The notes under the pieces were generated by a model. It was not told the origin of the DNA. It did no database searches and was given only the letters and a program-made list of their open reading frames with translations. Of a stretch of 17,558 bases of DNA, positions 1 to 5,730 are shown one piece after another (the stretch's first letter is position 1; the number at the start of each line of letters is the position of its first letter). This stretch comes from an uncultured Flavobacteriaceae bacterium (GTDB lineage Bacteria; Bacteroidota; Bacteroidia; Flavobacteriales; Flavobacteriaceae). The stretch lies in assembly GCA_913044085.1 (NCBI GenBank), contig CAJWNW010000027.1, positions 1 to 17,558 on the forward strand, read 5' to 3'. The translations under genes were made by a program, and so were the position numbers.

Positions 1-455
1 GTCATTATGGCTTATCCATAGAACATAAAAATAAAGCCCTCATAGAACTAAAAACAAGAGGTGTAGATGAAATGGCATTGAAAATTTCTGGAAATCTTAC
101 AAATGAATCTTACGAGTCTGGAATGCGGTTTTTAGAGGATTATCATGAGAATGCAACGGTTGGTGTTTTATCCCACAGTATCTTTTTAATCTTTGGGATT
201 CTTGGATTGGTGCTTAATAATAATAAATTCCCCACAATGGGGTCAATTTTAATAGTTATTGCAGCGCTTGCATTCGTTCTGTTTTTAGTTGTTTTGCCCA
301 AAATTTTTAAAAATCAATCTGAGTTTTATGATCTTTTGAAAAAGCGATTTATGGCAAATAATGCAGTCTTTGTGATTTTAGCATTACCACTATTCTTTCT
401 TTATCGCCTTTATTTTAATAAAAAAATGAAAGAAGATTTAAATAAAATCTCTTAA
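1..455 (+). CDS. C-terminal part of a membrane protein (possibly LptF/LptG-type permease), 5' end outside window
   Basis: The reading frame that stops at 453-455 has no stop codon back to the left edge (frame starting at base 3), so the ATG at 72 is probably internal and this is the end of a longer protein. About 150 residues are visible. The first 50 or so are soluble and rich in charged residues (including HYGLSIEHKNKALIELK). Three hydrophobic segments follow, roughly at codons 58-73, 81-101 and 121-139, and the tail is short and basic. I do not recognise a diagnostic motif. In related Flavobacteriaceae, as I recall, a long YjgP/YjgQ (LptF/LptG) lipopolysaccharide export permease often precedes the riboflavin gene found here, and those proteins carry an extra C-terminal membrane section. 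That identity is therefore inferred from context only. The coding nature is well supported; the function is not. Confidence 0.6.
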   Translation, partial: HYGLSIEHKNKALIELKTRGVDEMALKISGNLTNESYESGMRFLEDYHENATVGVLSHSIFLIFGILGLVLNNNKFPTMGSILIVIAALAFVLFLVVLPKIFKNQSEFYDLLKKRFMANNAVFVILALPLFFLYRLYFNKKMKEDLNKIS

Positions 456-473
456 GTTCTAGTTGAGTTCTAC

Positions 474-481
474 TATCTTTG
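474..481 (+). promoter_or_regulatory. Bacteroidota -7 element upstream of the riboflavin gene
   Basis: TATCTTTG fits the Bacteroidota -7 consensus TAnnTTTG exactly and ends 13 bases before the ATG at 495. No TTG -33 element is seen at the usual 17-23 base spacing, so this is only a half match. Such short leaders are common in the phylum. Confidence 0.4.
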
Positions 482-494
482 AAAAAAATTTAAT

Positions 495-1646
495 ATGGCT
501 TCAAAAAATTTACCCTCAACCCCTCGTAAACTCAATACAATTGAAGAAGCAATTGCCGATATAAAAGCAGGGAAAATTGTGGTCGTTGTTGATGATGAAG
601 CTCGAGAAAACGAGGGCGATTTTATTGCAGCTGCTGAAGCCGTAACACCTGAGATGATTAATTTTATGGCGACTCATGGTAGGGGTCTCATATGCGCCCC
701 ATTGACAGAATCGCGTTGTAACGAATTGGATTTGTACATGATGGTGCAACACAACACAGTCTTACACCATACACAATTTACAGTTTCAGTAGATTTAATT
801 AGACAGGACTGTACCACTGGAATTTCTGCAGCAGACCGTGCCAAAACCATCATGTCTTTTGTAGATCCCAAAACCAAACCTCATGATCTTGGCCGTCCTG
901 GGCATGTCTTCCCTTTAAAGGCCAAAAATGGTGGTGTTTTAAGAAGAACAGGGCATACAGAGGCAGCCGTAGACCTAGCAAGACTTGCAGGTTTTAAGCC
1001 AGCTGGTATTTTGGTTGAAATTTTAAATGAAGATGGAACCATGGCGCGCTTACCACAGTTGCTCGAAGTCGCCAATAAATTTGATTTAAAAATCATTGCT
1101 ATTGAGGATTTGGTCGCCTACCGGATGCAACACGACTCTTTAATTGCTAAAAAAAGTGATTTTGAAATTGAAACTCGCTTCGGAACTTTTAGATTAAGAG
1201 CCTATCAACAAACTACCAATGATGCCATTCATATGGCCCTGACTAAAGGGGAATGGAATGAATCGGAAACAGTACCCACACGAATCAACTCAACTTCTGT
1301 AAACAACGATATCCTGGGAACGCTGACAAACAATCCCCATAAAAGATTGGATGAAATATTTAAAGTAATTGAGAAAGAAGGAAAAGGGGCTGTTGTTTTT
1401 ATAAATCAATATACCAGTCCAGAAAAAACACTCAAACGCTTGACAACTTTAGAAGCCATTCAATGCCCTGGGGAAGTCTTGAAAGCGCCTTCTATTGAAA
1501 TGGATGCCAAAGATTTTGGAATTGGTGCACAAATCTTACACGATTTAAACATTCATAAACTTAATTTGATTTCCAACAGTAAACAGAAAAAACGCGTCGG
1601 AATGATTGGCTATGGATTGGAAATTGTTGATTATATTATCTATTAG
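495..1646 (+). CDS. ribB: 3,4-dihydroxy-2-butanone-4-phosphate synthase with degenerate GTP cyclohydrolase II domain
   Basis: The N-terminal half (about residues 12-212) is a RibB domain, which converts ribulose 5-phosphate to 3,4-dihydroxy-2-butanone 4-phosphate plus formate for riboflavin synthesis in the cytosol. It shows the acidic active-site loop DDEARENEGDF (33-43), HGRGLIC (61-67), TGISAADRAKTI (108-119), RPGHVFPL (134-141) and RRTGHTEA (150-157). The C-terminal half (about 225-383) keeps the RibA fold signatures FGIGAQILHDL (341-351) and GYGLEIV (372-378). It lacks the cysteine triad that binds zinc in GTP cyclohydrolase II: the equivalent stretch (262-280) reads RINSTSVNNDILGTLTNN, with no Cys. 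The RQEGRGIGL-type catalytic stretch is also replaced by INQYTSPEKT (303-312). The protein is therefore probably monofunctional as RibB, despite a RibBA-like length of 383 residues. The gene overlaps the convergent aminotransferase gene by 11 bp at its 3' end. Confidence 0.93.
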   Translation: MASKNLPSTPRKLNTIEEAIADIKAGKIVVVVDDEARENEGDFIAAAEAVTPEMINFMATHGRGLICAPLTESRCNELDLYMMVQHNTVLHHTQFTVSVDLIRQDCTTGISAADRAKTIMSFVDPKTKPHDLGRPGHVFPLKAKNGGVLRRTGHTEAAVDLARLAGFKPAGILVEILNEDGTMARLPQLLEVANKFDLKIIAIEDLVAYRMQHDSLIAKKSDFEIETRFGTFRLRAYQQTTNDAIHMALTKGEWNESETVPTRINSTSVNNDILGTLTNNPHKRLDEIFKVIEKEGKGAVVFINQYTSPEKTLKRLTTLEAIQCPGEVLKAPSIEMDAKDFGIGAQILHDLNIHKLNLISNSKQKKRVGMIGYGLEIVDYIIY

Positions 1647-2838
1647 CGTAAACCGATTGAATGCAATCAACCATAGCTTTGGCGCGTTGCTCAACTTCTG
1701 CTTTGGACCAAGAAAGTTTAACTAGACAAGAGATATTCCTGCCAATGTAGTGGTCCGATTTCGTAAAGTTTTTTTCCTTTAATTCATCTAATCCAGTCTG
1801 GATTTCTGAAGACAATGGGTACAAGGATTTTTTCATTTTGAGGTGGTCCCATTTGCGGATGTAATGCCAGTTGTTATCATAATAATGAAAACAGACATCC
1901 AAACCATTAGCCTTAAACATTTTGCTCACTTCTCTAGCCGTTTCTAAATCTTCTAGAAAAAAGTTTAAAAACGCACAACTCTCCTGCCCGCCTTCAGGGA
2001 CGCTTCTTAAAGTAACCCCGTCCAATGGTTCTAACGCATCTCTGAGTATTTTGTAATGCTTTTTTTGCAGCGCTATAAATTCATCAATACGACGAAATTG
2101 TGCCAGACCTACGGCGGCATTCAATTCAGAAATTCTGAAATTATATCCTAAAAAAGGATGAGTTTCCGCCCCGCGATCGTTTCCGATGTGGTCATGGCCG
2201 TGGTCGCTAAAATGATCGAGATGTTTCGCATATTGGGTGTTGTTAGTAACAACAGCGCCGCCTTCGCCAGAAGTGACTGTTTTTACAAAGTCAAAAGAAA
2301 AACAGCCCAAATCTCCAATCGTACCCAGTGCCTGACCCTTGTAAGTTCCTCCTATAGCTTGACATGCATCTTCAATTAGCAACAAATCATGATTTTTGCA
2401 AATCGTCTTTAAAGCATCTAAATTAGCCATGCTACCACACATGTGCACAGGCATGATGGCCTTGGTTTTGGGGCTAATGGATGTTTTCACAGCATCAATA
2501 TCTAAGGTTAGGGTGTCATCGATATCCACAACTACTGGGGTGGCTCCCAACATTAAAATAGCTTCGAAACTGGCTACAAAAGTAAAACAAGGCATAATGA
2601 CTTCATCACCTGCTCCCACTCCAGATGCTGCAAGTGCCATACTGACCGCGGCTGTTCCACTGCTTAAAAGTTGCGCATGTTGTACCGCAAAGCGTTTTTC
2701 AATCTCCGTTTCTAAGTCTTTGGCTTTCCATTGGCCTTTTCTTAGTCCATCGAAACCATAACGCATTAGAACACCTGAGTCTAAAACATCTTTTACTTCT
2801 TTACGTTCGGCATCGCCAAATAATTCAAATCCTGGCAT
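1636..2838 (-). CDS. DegT/DnrJ/EryC1/StrS-family PLP-dependent sugar aminotransferase (KdnA-like?)
   Basis: This 400-residue protein has the family's full usual length. It shows the phosphate-binding SSGTAA (59-64), the cofactor-stacking aspartate region IEDACQAIG (155-163) and the PLP-binding lysine in SFDFVKTVTSGEGG (181-194, Lys186). It also has the C-terminal NFRISELNAAVG (233-244). Enzymes of this family transfer an amino group, usually from glutamate, to a keto-sugar nucleotide or other keto-sugar. The N-terminus MPGFELFG and the His/Asp-rich stretch SDHGHDHIGNDRGAE (211-225) resemble what I remember of 8-amino-3,8-dideoxy-octulosonate (Kdo8N) transaminase KdnA. That substrate is unproven, and no KdnB-type dehydrogenase lies nearby. 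The start codon is 2 bp after the stop of the nitroreductase gene, so the two are probably cotranscribed and translationally coupled. Confidence 0.88.
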   Translation of the reverse strand: MPGFELFGDAERKEVKDVLDSGVLMRYGFDGLRKGQWKAKDLETEIEKRFAVQHAQLLSSGTAAVSMALAASGVGAGDEVIMPCFTFVASFEAILMLGATPVVVDIDDTLTLDIDAVKTSISPKTKAIMPVHMCGSMANLDALKTICKNHDLLLIEDACQAIGGTYKGQALGTIGDLGCFSFDFVKTVTSGEGGAVVTNNTQYAKHLDHFSDHGHDHIGNDRGAETHPFLGYNFRISELNAAVGLAQFRRIDEFIALQKKHYKILRDALEPLDGVTLRSVPEGGQESCAFLNFFLEDLETAREVSKMFKANGLDVCFHYYDNNWHYIRKWDHLKMKKSLYPLSSEIQTGLDELKEKNFTKSDHYIGRNISCLVKLSWSKAEVEQRAKAMVDCIQSVYANR

Positions 2839-2840
2839 TG

Positions 2841-3473
2841 TTAATTAATTTCAATCACTGATTCCGAAACTTTCTTGCGCACTTTTTTTAGTTCTGAAAG
2901 AATATCGTCACCTGCTCTATAGCCCATAGGCATTATGAGCACTGATCTAAGACCTTTTTCCTTTAAATCAAAGTAGGTGTCATATGCTTCCGGATCAAAG
3001 CCCTCCATGGGGCAGGCATCAATGCGAAGATCTGCACAAACGGCCAAAAGATTTCCCATTGTTAAATAAGCTTGCTTGGCAGCCCAAAAATAAATATCAT
3101 CAGAAGATTTCTTTTCAAAACTATCAATGATGTGGGTTCTAAAAGATGCTAAAATTTTATCCTCGGTCTTTCGAATGCTTTTAATGCGTTCAAAATAATC
3201 GACTACATAGGGTGCATCCAAAGTAGTTTTAACACAAAAAATAGCAAGATGAGAAGCCTGTTCAACTTGCTTTTGGTTCATAGACAAGGATACCAATTCT
3301 CTTTGGATGGTTTTATTGCGAACCAAAATTAAGGAAACAGGCTGTAAGCCATACGAAGTCGCGCTAAGGTTAAAACCGGCTTTTATCTTTTCAATATCTT
3401 CCACAGGGATAACTTTAGAGATATCAAATTTTTTGGTAGCATAGCGCCACTTAAGGGCTTCTAAAAGGCTCAT
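2841..3473 (-). CDS. Nitroreductase-family NAD(P)H-dependent FMN oxidoreductase
   Basis: This 210-residue protein matches the size and layout of NfsB-like flavin reductases. It shows the N-terminal FMN-phosphate motif RYATKKFD (10-17), TSYGLQP (39-45), the helix AYLTMGNLL (135-143), CPMEGFDP (154-161) and the C-terminal PMGYRAGDD (182-190). Such enzymes are soluble FMN homodimers that use NAD(P)H to reduce nitro compounds, quinones or flavins; the natural substrate cannot be read from the sequence. It is the first gene of a probable two-gene unit with the DegT-type aminotransferase (2-bp gap). A TAnnTTTG-type -7 element lies 15 bases upstream of its ATG. It resembles NAD(P)H-dependent oxidoreductases widespread in Flavobacteriaceae. 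There is no sign of truncation or transfer. Confidence 0.93.
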   Translation of the reverse strand: MSLLEALKWRYATKKFDISKVIPVEDIEKIKAGFNLSATSYGLQPVSLILVRNKTIQRELVSLSMNQKQVEQASHLAIFCVKTTLDAPYVVDYFERIKSIRKTEDKILASFRTHIIDSFEKKSSDDIYFWAAKQAYLTMGNLLAVCADLRIDACPMEGFDPEAYDTYFDLKEKGLRSVLIMPMGYRAGDDILSELKKVRKKVSESVIEIN

Positions 3474-3485
3474 TGAAAAATATTT

Positions 3486-3590
3486 TTACAAAAATAAGGA
3501 ATTAATTGTTTGGTCGTAATCCTCTTTAAAAGCCTTGACATGATTTTTAACAACTTTTTTAGAAATACCAATATATTTCGCAGAGGCCAT
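3486..3590 (-). CDS. Putative 34-residue small protein or regulator remnant with HTH-like sequence
   Basis: ATG at 3590-3588 to TAA at 3488-3486 encodes 34 residues, beginning MASAKYIGISKKVVKNHVKA. The segment KYIGISKKVVKNHVKAF resembles the recognition helix-turn-helix found at the C-terminus of sigma-factor region 4 or LuxR-type regulators (pattern: small residue, glycine turn, Ser-x-x-x-Val-x-x-His). It sits between the tRNA terminator and the nitroreductase start, 12 bp upstream of the latter. It is either a tiny real gene or, more likely, the surviving end of a degraded regulator. Chance ORFs of this length are frequent, so support is weak. Confidence 0.3.
   Translation of the reverse strand: MASAKYIGISKKVVKNHVKAFKEDYDQTINSLFL
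3489..3496 (-). promoter_or_regulatory. -7 promoter element of the nitroreductase gene
   Basis: On the minus strand this reads TATTTTTG, a full match to TAnnTTTG, ending 15 bases before the nitroreductase ATG. No matching -33 TTG was found at 17-23 bases. It lies inside the last codons of the small ORF at 3486-3590, which argues that this ORF is not simply the first gene of the operon. Confidence 0.35.
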
Positions 3591-3604
3591 TATTCATAAA
3601 AAAT

Positions 3605-3631
3605 AAAAAACCCACAAAAAATGTGGGTTTT
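3605..3631 (-). terminator. Intrinsic terminator downstream of tRNA-Ser
   Basis: CCCACA (3611-3616) pairs with TGTGGG (3622-3627) around a five-base loop, and A/T pairs extend the stem by four. On the minus strand the stem is followed by a T run (3610-3605). It begins about 7 bases after the tRNA 3' end, as expected for a terminator of that transcript. The A/T flanks make it nearly symmetrical, so it could also act on the plus strand, though no plus-strand gene ends here. Confidence 0.8.
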
Positions 3632-3637
3632 CTTTTG

Positions 3638-3722
3638 CGGAGAAAGAGGGATTCGAACCCCCGGAGGTGTGACCCTCAACAGTTTTCAAGACTGCCGCAT
3701 TCGACCACTCTGCCATTTCTCC
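3638..3722 (-). tRNA. tRNA-Ser (anticodon UGA)
   Basis: Read on the minus strand, the gene starts GGAGAAA and ends TTTCTCC plus a G discriminator base, giving a perfect 7-bp acceptor stem. The anticodon arm CAGTC-TTGAAAA-CTG carries UGA, which reads UCA and other UCN serine codons. The T arm contains GGTTCGAATCC. The total of about 85 bases with a long variable arm (around GTTGAGGGTCACACCTCC) is typical of class II serine tRNAs. The 3' CCA is not encoded; the genomic bases after the discriminator are CAA. A dedicated promoter (3734-3765) and terminator (3605-3631) flank it. Confidence 0.95.
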
Positions 3723-3733
3723 TTATGCGGTTG

Positions 3734-3765
3734 CAAATATAAGTGTGTTTTCTTTTCTTTTCAAA
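3734..3765 (-). promoter_or_regulatory. Bacteroidota-type promoter of tRNA-Ser
   Basis: On the minus strand TTTG (3765-3762), a 20-base spacer and TATATTTG (3741-3734) match the Bacteroidota TTTG-N19-21-TAnnTTTG consensus in every position. The -7 element ends 11 bases before the first base of the tRNA, so transcription would start just ahead of the mature 5' end. Confidence 0.8.
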
Positions 3766-3851
3766 TAGTTTAATGGTTTATTTTTTTAAGTTACAACAGC
3801 ATCACAATTATAACACTTGAAAATCAATAAACAATCCTACACAATTATTTG

Positions 3852-3859
3852 TAAATTTG
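3852..3859 (+). promoter_or_regulatory. Possible -7 element of xerD
   Basis: TAAATTTG is a full match to TAnnTTTG, 28 bases upstream of the xerD ATG. No TTG lies 17-23 bases further upstream, so it is a partial match only. Confidence 0.4.
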
Positions 3860-3887
3860 GAAGACTAAAATATTTATATATCATAGT

Positions 3888-4787
3888 ATGAAATGGACCC
3901 CAGCCCTTAAAGATTTTGAGCACTATTTAAAAATTGAGCGGGGTTTATCTCAAAATACGGTCAACAGCTACCGTATAGACGTCCAAAAACTCATGCAGTA
4001 TTTGGACGTCCATAATATGCCGCTGAGCCCAATAAAAATTAATGCCGAAGCCATTCAACAATTTCTTTACGAATTAGCCAAAAATTCCAATGCAAGAACC
4101 CAATCCCGTGTGATTTCGGGACTACGCAGTTTTTTTGATTATTTGGTTTTTGAAGATTACCGCAATTCAAACCCACTGGAACAAATTGAAGCCCCTAAAA
4201 TAGGCCGTAAACTTCCTGATACCCTGTCGCTCAAAGAAATTGATAAGATAGTGGCTGCCATAGATTTGAGCAAGCCTTTGGGTGAGCGCAACCGAGCCAT
4301 CATAGAAACGCTTTACAGTTGTGGGCTGCGGGTCAGTGAATTGACACATTTAAAAATATCGGATCTTTTTTTTGAAGAGGGCTTTATCAAAGTGACAGGT
4401 AAGGGAGACAAACAGCGTTTTGTCCCCATTGGCTCCAACACTCAAAAACTCATTAAAAACTACAGAAAACAAGGTCGTAGACTGCTTGACATCACGCCAG
4501 AACACGGCGATACCCTGTTTTTAAACCAGCGGGGGAAACAGCTAACCCGCGCCATGATCTTTACCATTGTTAAAACCACAGCCAAGAAAGCAGGGATTCA
4601 AAAATCTATTTCTCCCCACACCTTTCGGCATTCTTTTGCCACCCATCTTTTGGAAAATGGTGCAGACTTGAGAGCCATTCAAATGATGTTGGGCCACGAA
4701 AGCATCACTACTACCGAAATATACATGCATTTAGACAAAAGCCACCTTAAGCAGGTTATGAACAAATTCCATCCAAGGAGAAACTAA
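3888..4787 (+). CDS. xerD: Tyrosine site-specific recombinase XerD/XerC
   Basis: This 299-residue recombinase resolves chromosome dimers at dif sites during division, together with a partner Xer protein and FtsK. The N-terminal SAM-like core-binding domain (about 1-105) contains ERGLSQNTVNSYRIDV (17-32). The catalytic domain (about 110-299) has all six active-site residues: Arg148 (CGLRVSEL), Lys172 (VTGKGDKQRFVPIG), His244 and Arg247 (SPHTFRHSFATHLL), His270 (MLGHESITTTEIY) and nucleophile Tyr279. These numbers coincide with those of E. coli XerD as I recall them, so I favour XerD over XerC or a mobile integrase. The length fits a housekeeping Xer protein. It stands alone on the plus strand beside tRNA-Ser, with no phage or island genes around it. 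Confidence 0.95.
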   Translation: MKWTPALKDFEHYLKIERGLSQNTVNSYRIDVQKLMQYLDVHNMPLSPIKINAEAIQQFLYELAKNSNARTQSRVISGLRSFFDYLVFEDYRNSNPLEQIEAPKIGRKLPDTLSLKEIDKIVAAIDLSKPLGERNRAIIETLYSCGLRVSELTHLKISDLFFEEGFIKVTGKGDKQRFVPIGSNTQKLIKNYRKQGRRLLDITPEHGDTLFLNQRGKQLTRAMIFTIVKTTAKKAGIQKSISPHTFRHSFATHLLENGADLRAIQMMLGHESITTTEIYMHLDKSHLKQVMNKFHPRRN

Positions 4788-4986
4788 ATTTCACAATTTG
4801 ACATAAAAAAGCCTGCAAAAATCTGGTTTTGTATAAACTCCTAATGAACAGGATTTAGGGCTGAAAAGCTGGTCAAGGATCTGCAACTGGGCAGCATGCT
4901 TTTACAACTTAAACGCACCCCTTTTATAGATATCGCGTTGAGTTTATCAAAAAATGATCAATACAGGCAGTTTTAAATGTAGCCTT
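4788..4986. other. Intergenic region between xerD and zapA (about 200 bp)
   Basis: This is the largest gap between convergent genes in the window; the other convergent pairs overlap or nearly touch. It contains a short coding-like segment (4857-4976, listed separately). It also has a weak imperfect hairpin near 4806-4832 (AAAAGCC paired with GGTTTT across an unpaired base) that might end xerD transcription. I found no convincing intrinsic terminator and no clear RNA fold. Confidence 0.4.
4857..4976 (+). pseudogene. Possible remnant of an AraC-family regulator C-terminus
   Basis: The frame 4848-4976 is open and ends in TAA at 4974-4976. It encodes about 40 residues, including AEKLVKDLQLGSMLLQLKR followed by TPFIDIALSLSKNDQYRQF. 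This looks like the second helix-turn-helix of AraC/XylS regulators, where the usual pattern is R-x-x-x-A-x-x-LL-x-x-T-x-x-x-I-x-(E/D)-IA-x-x-x-GF-x-(D)-Q-x-x-F. There is no start codon ahead of the conserved part, an in-frame TGA lies at 4845-4847, and the Gly-Phe is replaced by Ser-Lys. It would therefore be a decayed fragment. The resemblance is by eye and the piece is short, so it may be chance. Confidence 0.35.
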
Positions 4987-5289
4987 TTAAAGAACATTGT
5001 CGGTTAAATGGGCTTCCAAGCGTTTGTCTAAATCTTCAAGACGTTGATGTAAAGCTTCGTTTAAACTAGTTTTATTAAGCGTGGTCTGCTCAGACTGTGC
5101 TGCAAATTGCAAGGCACACATGGCCAGTACATCTTGCTTGTCTTTAACAGAGTAGCTCTGCTCAAATTTTTTAAGGGTTTGCTCAATTTTCTGTGCGGCT
5201 AACCGCAAGCCTTCCTCTTGATTTGGTGCAATTGTCAACGGATACACTCTGTTGGCAATAGATAATTTTATTTTTAGTTGTTCACTCAT
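4987..5289 (-). CDS. zapA: Cell division protein ZapA
   Basis: This protein of about 100 residues is of ZapA size. The start MSEQLKIKLSIANRVYPLTI (ATG at 5289-5287) is preferred over an upstream ATG at 5319, because family members begin just ahead of this first beta hairpin. The upstream extension would also overlap the preceding gene. The N-terminal half forms the globular beta-alpha unit (to about residue 45). The rest is a helix rich in Leu/Gln/Glu that should form the ZapA coiled coil. ZapA binds FtsZ and bundles its filaments at midcell. It lies 5 bp downstream of a coiled-coil gene on the same strand, consistent with a two-gene division operon. Confidence 0.85.
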   Translation of the reverse strand: MSEQLKIKLSIANRVYPLTIAPNQEEGLRLAAQKIEQTLKKFEQSYSVKDKQDVLAMCALQFAAQSEQTTLNKTSLNEALHQRLEDLDKRLEAHLTDNVL

Positions 5290-5294
5290 ATGCT

Positions 5295-5585
5295 TCAATC
5301 GGATAAACTGGCAAGACAATCATTGATGTCCCGTATCAAAGCATTTATTTTAAGCTTTGAAGCGCGTTTATCGTCGTTACTGCCCAACATGGAACTCGCA
5401 ATCCTTAAGGCTTCTAAATCTGCTTCTTTTTTATCCAGAGCTGCGCGCTGCGCTTCAGCCTTTTCTTTTTGTGCCGCGCTTTCCAATTTTAAACGCTGAT
5501 TTTCAGCTTTTAATGCATCTAAATTCGCTAAAACATTTGCAATTTTAAGTTCTAAGGATTCTACGATGGATTCAAAGTTGCGCAT
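5295..5585 (-). CDS. Small coiled-coil protein upstream of zapA
   Basis: This 96-residue protein has a clear heptad-rich coiled coil at about residues 6-66 (for example VESLELKIANVLANLDALKA). It ends in a short segment, LKINALIRDINDCLASLSD, that may form another amphipathic helix. No signal peptide or membrane segment is present. It sits directly before zapA (5-bp gap) and shares its promoter. By size, shape and context it may be a ZapB-like partner that links ZapA/FtsZ rings, but there is no sequence signature to prove this. Similar short coiled-coil proteins ahead of zapA occur in other Flavobacteriaceae, as I recall. Confidence 0.8.
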   Translation of the reverse strand: MRNFESIVESLELKIANVLANLDALKAENQRLKLESAAQKEKAEAQRAALDKKEADLEALRIASSMLGSNDDKRASKLKINALIRDINDCLASLSD

Positions 5586-5609
5586 TTACAATCTTAATAG
5601 CGTTTGTTA

Positions 5610-5640
5610 CAAATTTAACATTCCCTCTCTAAAACTACAA
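5610..5640 (-). promoter_or_regulatory. Promoter of the coiled-coil/zapA operon
   Basis: On the minus strand TTG (5640-5638), a 20-base spacer and TAAATTTG (5617-5610) match the Bacteroidota promoter consensus. The -7 element ends 24 bases before the ATG at 5585. Confidence 0.6.
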
Positions 5641-5683
5641 TTGTTTTTAGTATATTTTTTAAATCACAGAAATCAAAATTCTC

Positions 5684-5714
5684 TTTGCTATTTGTTTTCA
5701 TTTATCTACTTTTA
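5684..5714 (+). promoter_or_regulatory. Promoter of the M23 peptidase/receptor operon
   Basis: TTTG (5684-5687), a 19-base spacer and TACTTTTA (5707-5714) match the Bacteroidota consensus except for the final base (A for G). The -7 element ends 16 bases before the chosen ATG at 5731, which supports that start over the one at 5566. Confidence 0.5.
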
Positions 5715-5730
5715 CAAGACAGCCCGTCCT

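Noticed and set aside
2158..2761. Two plus-strand ORFs (73 and 121 codons) opposite the DegT aminotransferase
   Set aside because: The minus-strand protein has full family motifs throughout; the plus-strand frames are by-products of its codon usage.
3638..4787. tRNA-Ser beside a tyrosine recombinase, a layout typical of integrated islands
   Set aside because: The recombinase matches housekeeping XerD in length and active-site numbering. The tRNA is transcribed away from it, no direct repeat of the tRNA 3' end was noticed, and no mobile-element genes are present.
5290..5319. Longer ZapA start at 5319
   Set aside because: It would overlap the end of the preceding coiled-coil gene, and the 10 extra residues (MSCQFIRLKH) do not look like family sequence; the inner ATG at 5289 begins the ZapA fold.
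5566..5730. N-terminal extension of the M23 peptidase from the ATG at 5566
   Set aside because: It would place 55 residues ahead of a good signal peptide, overlap the start of the divergent coiled-coil gene and run through the likely promoter.
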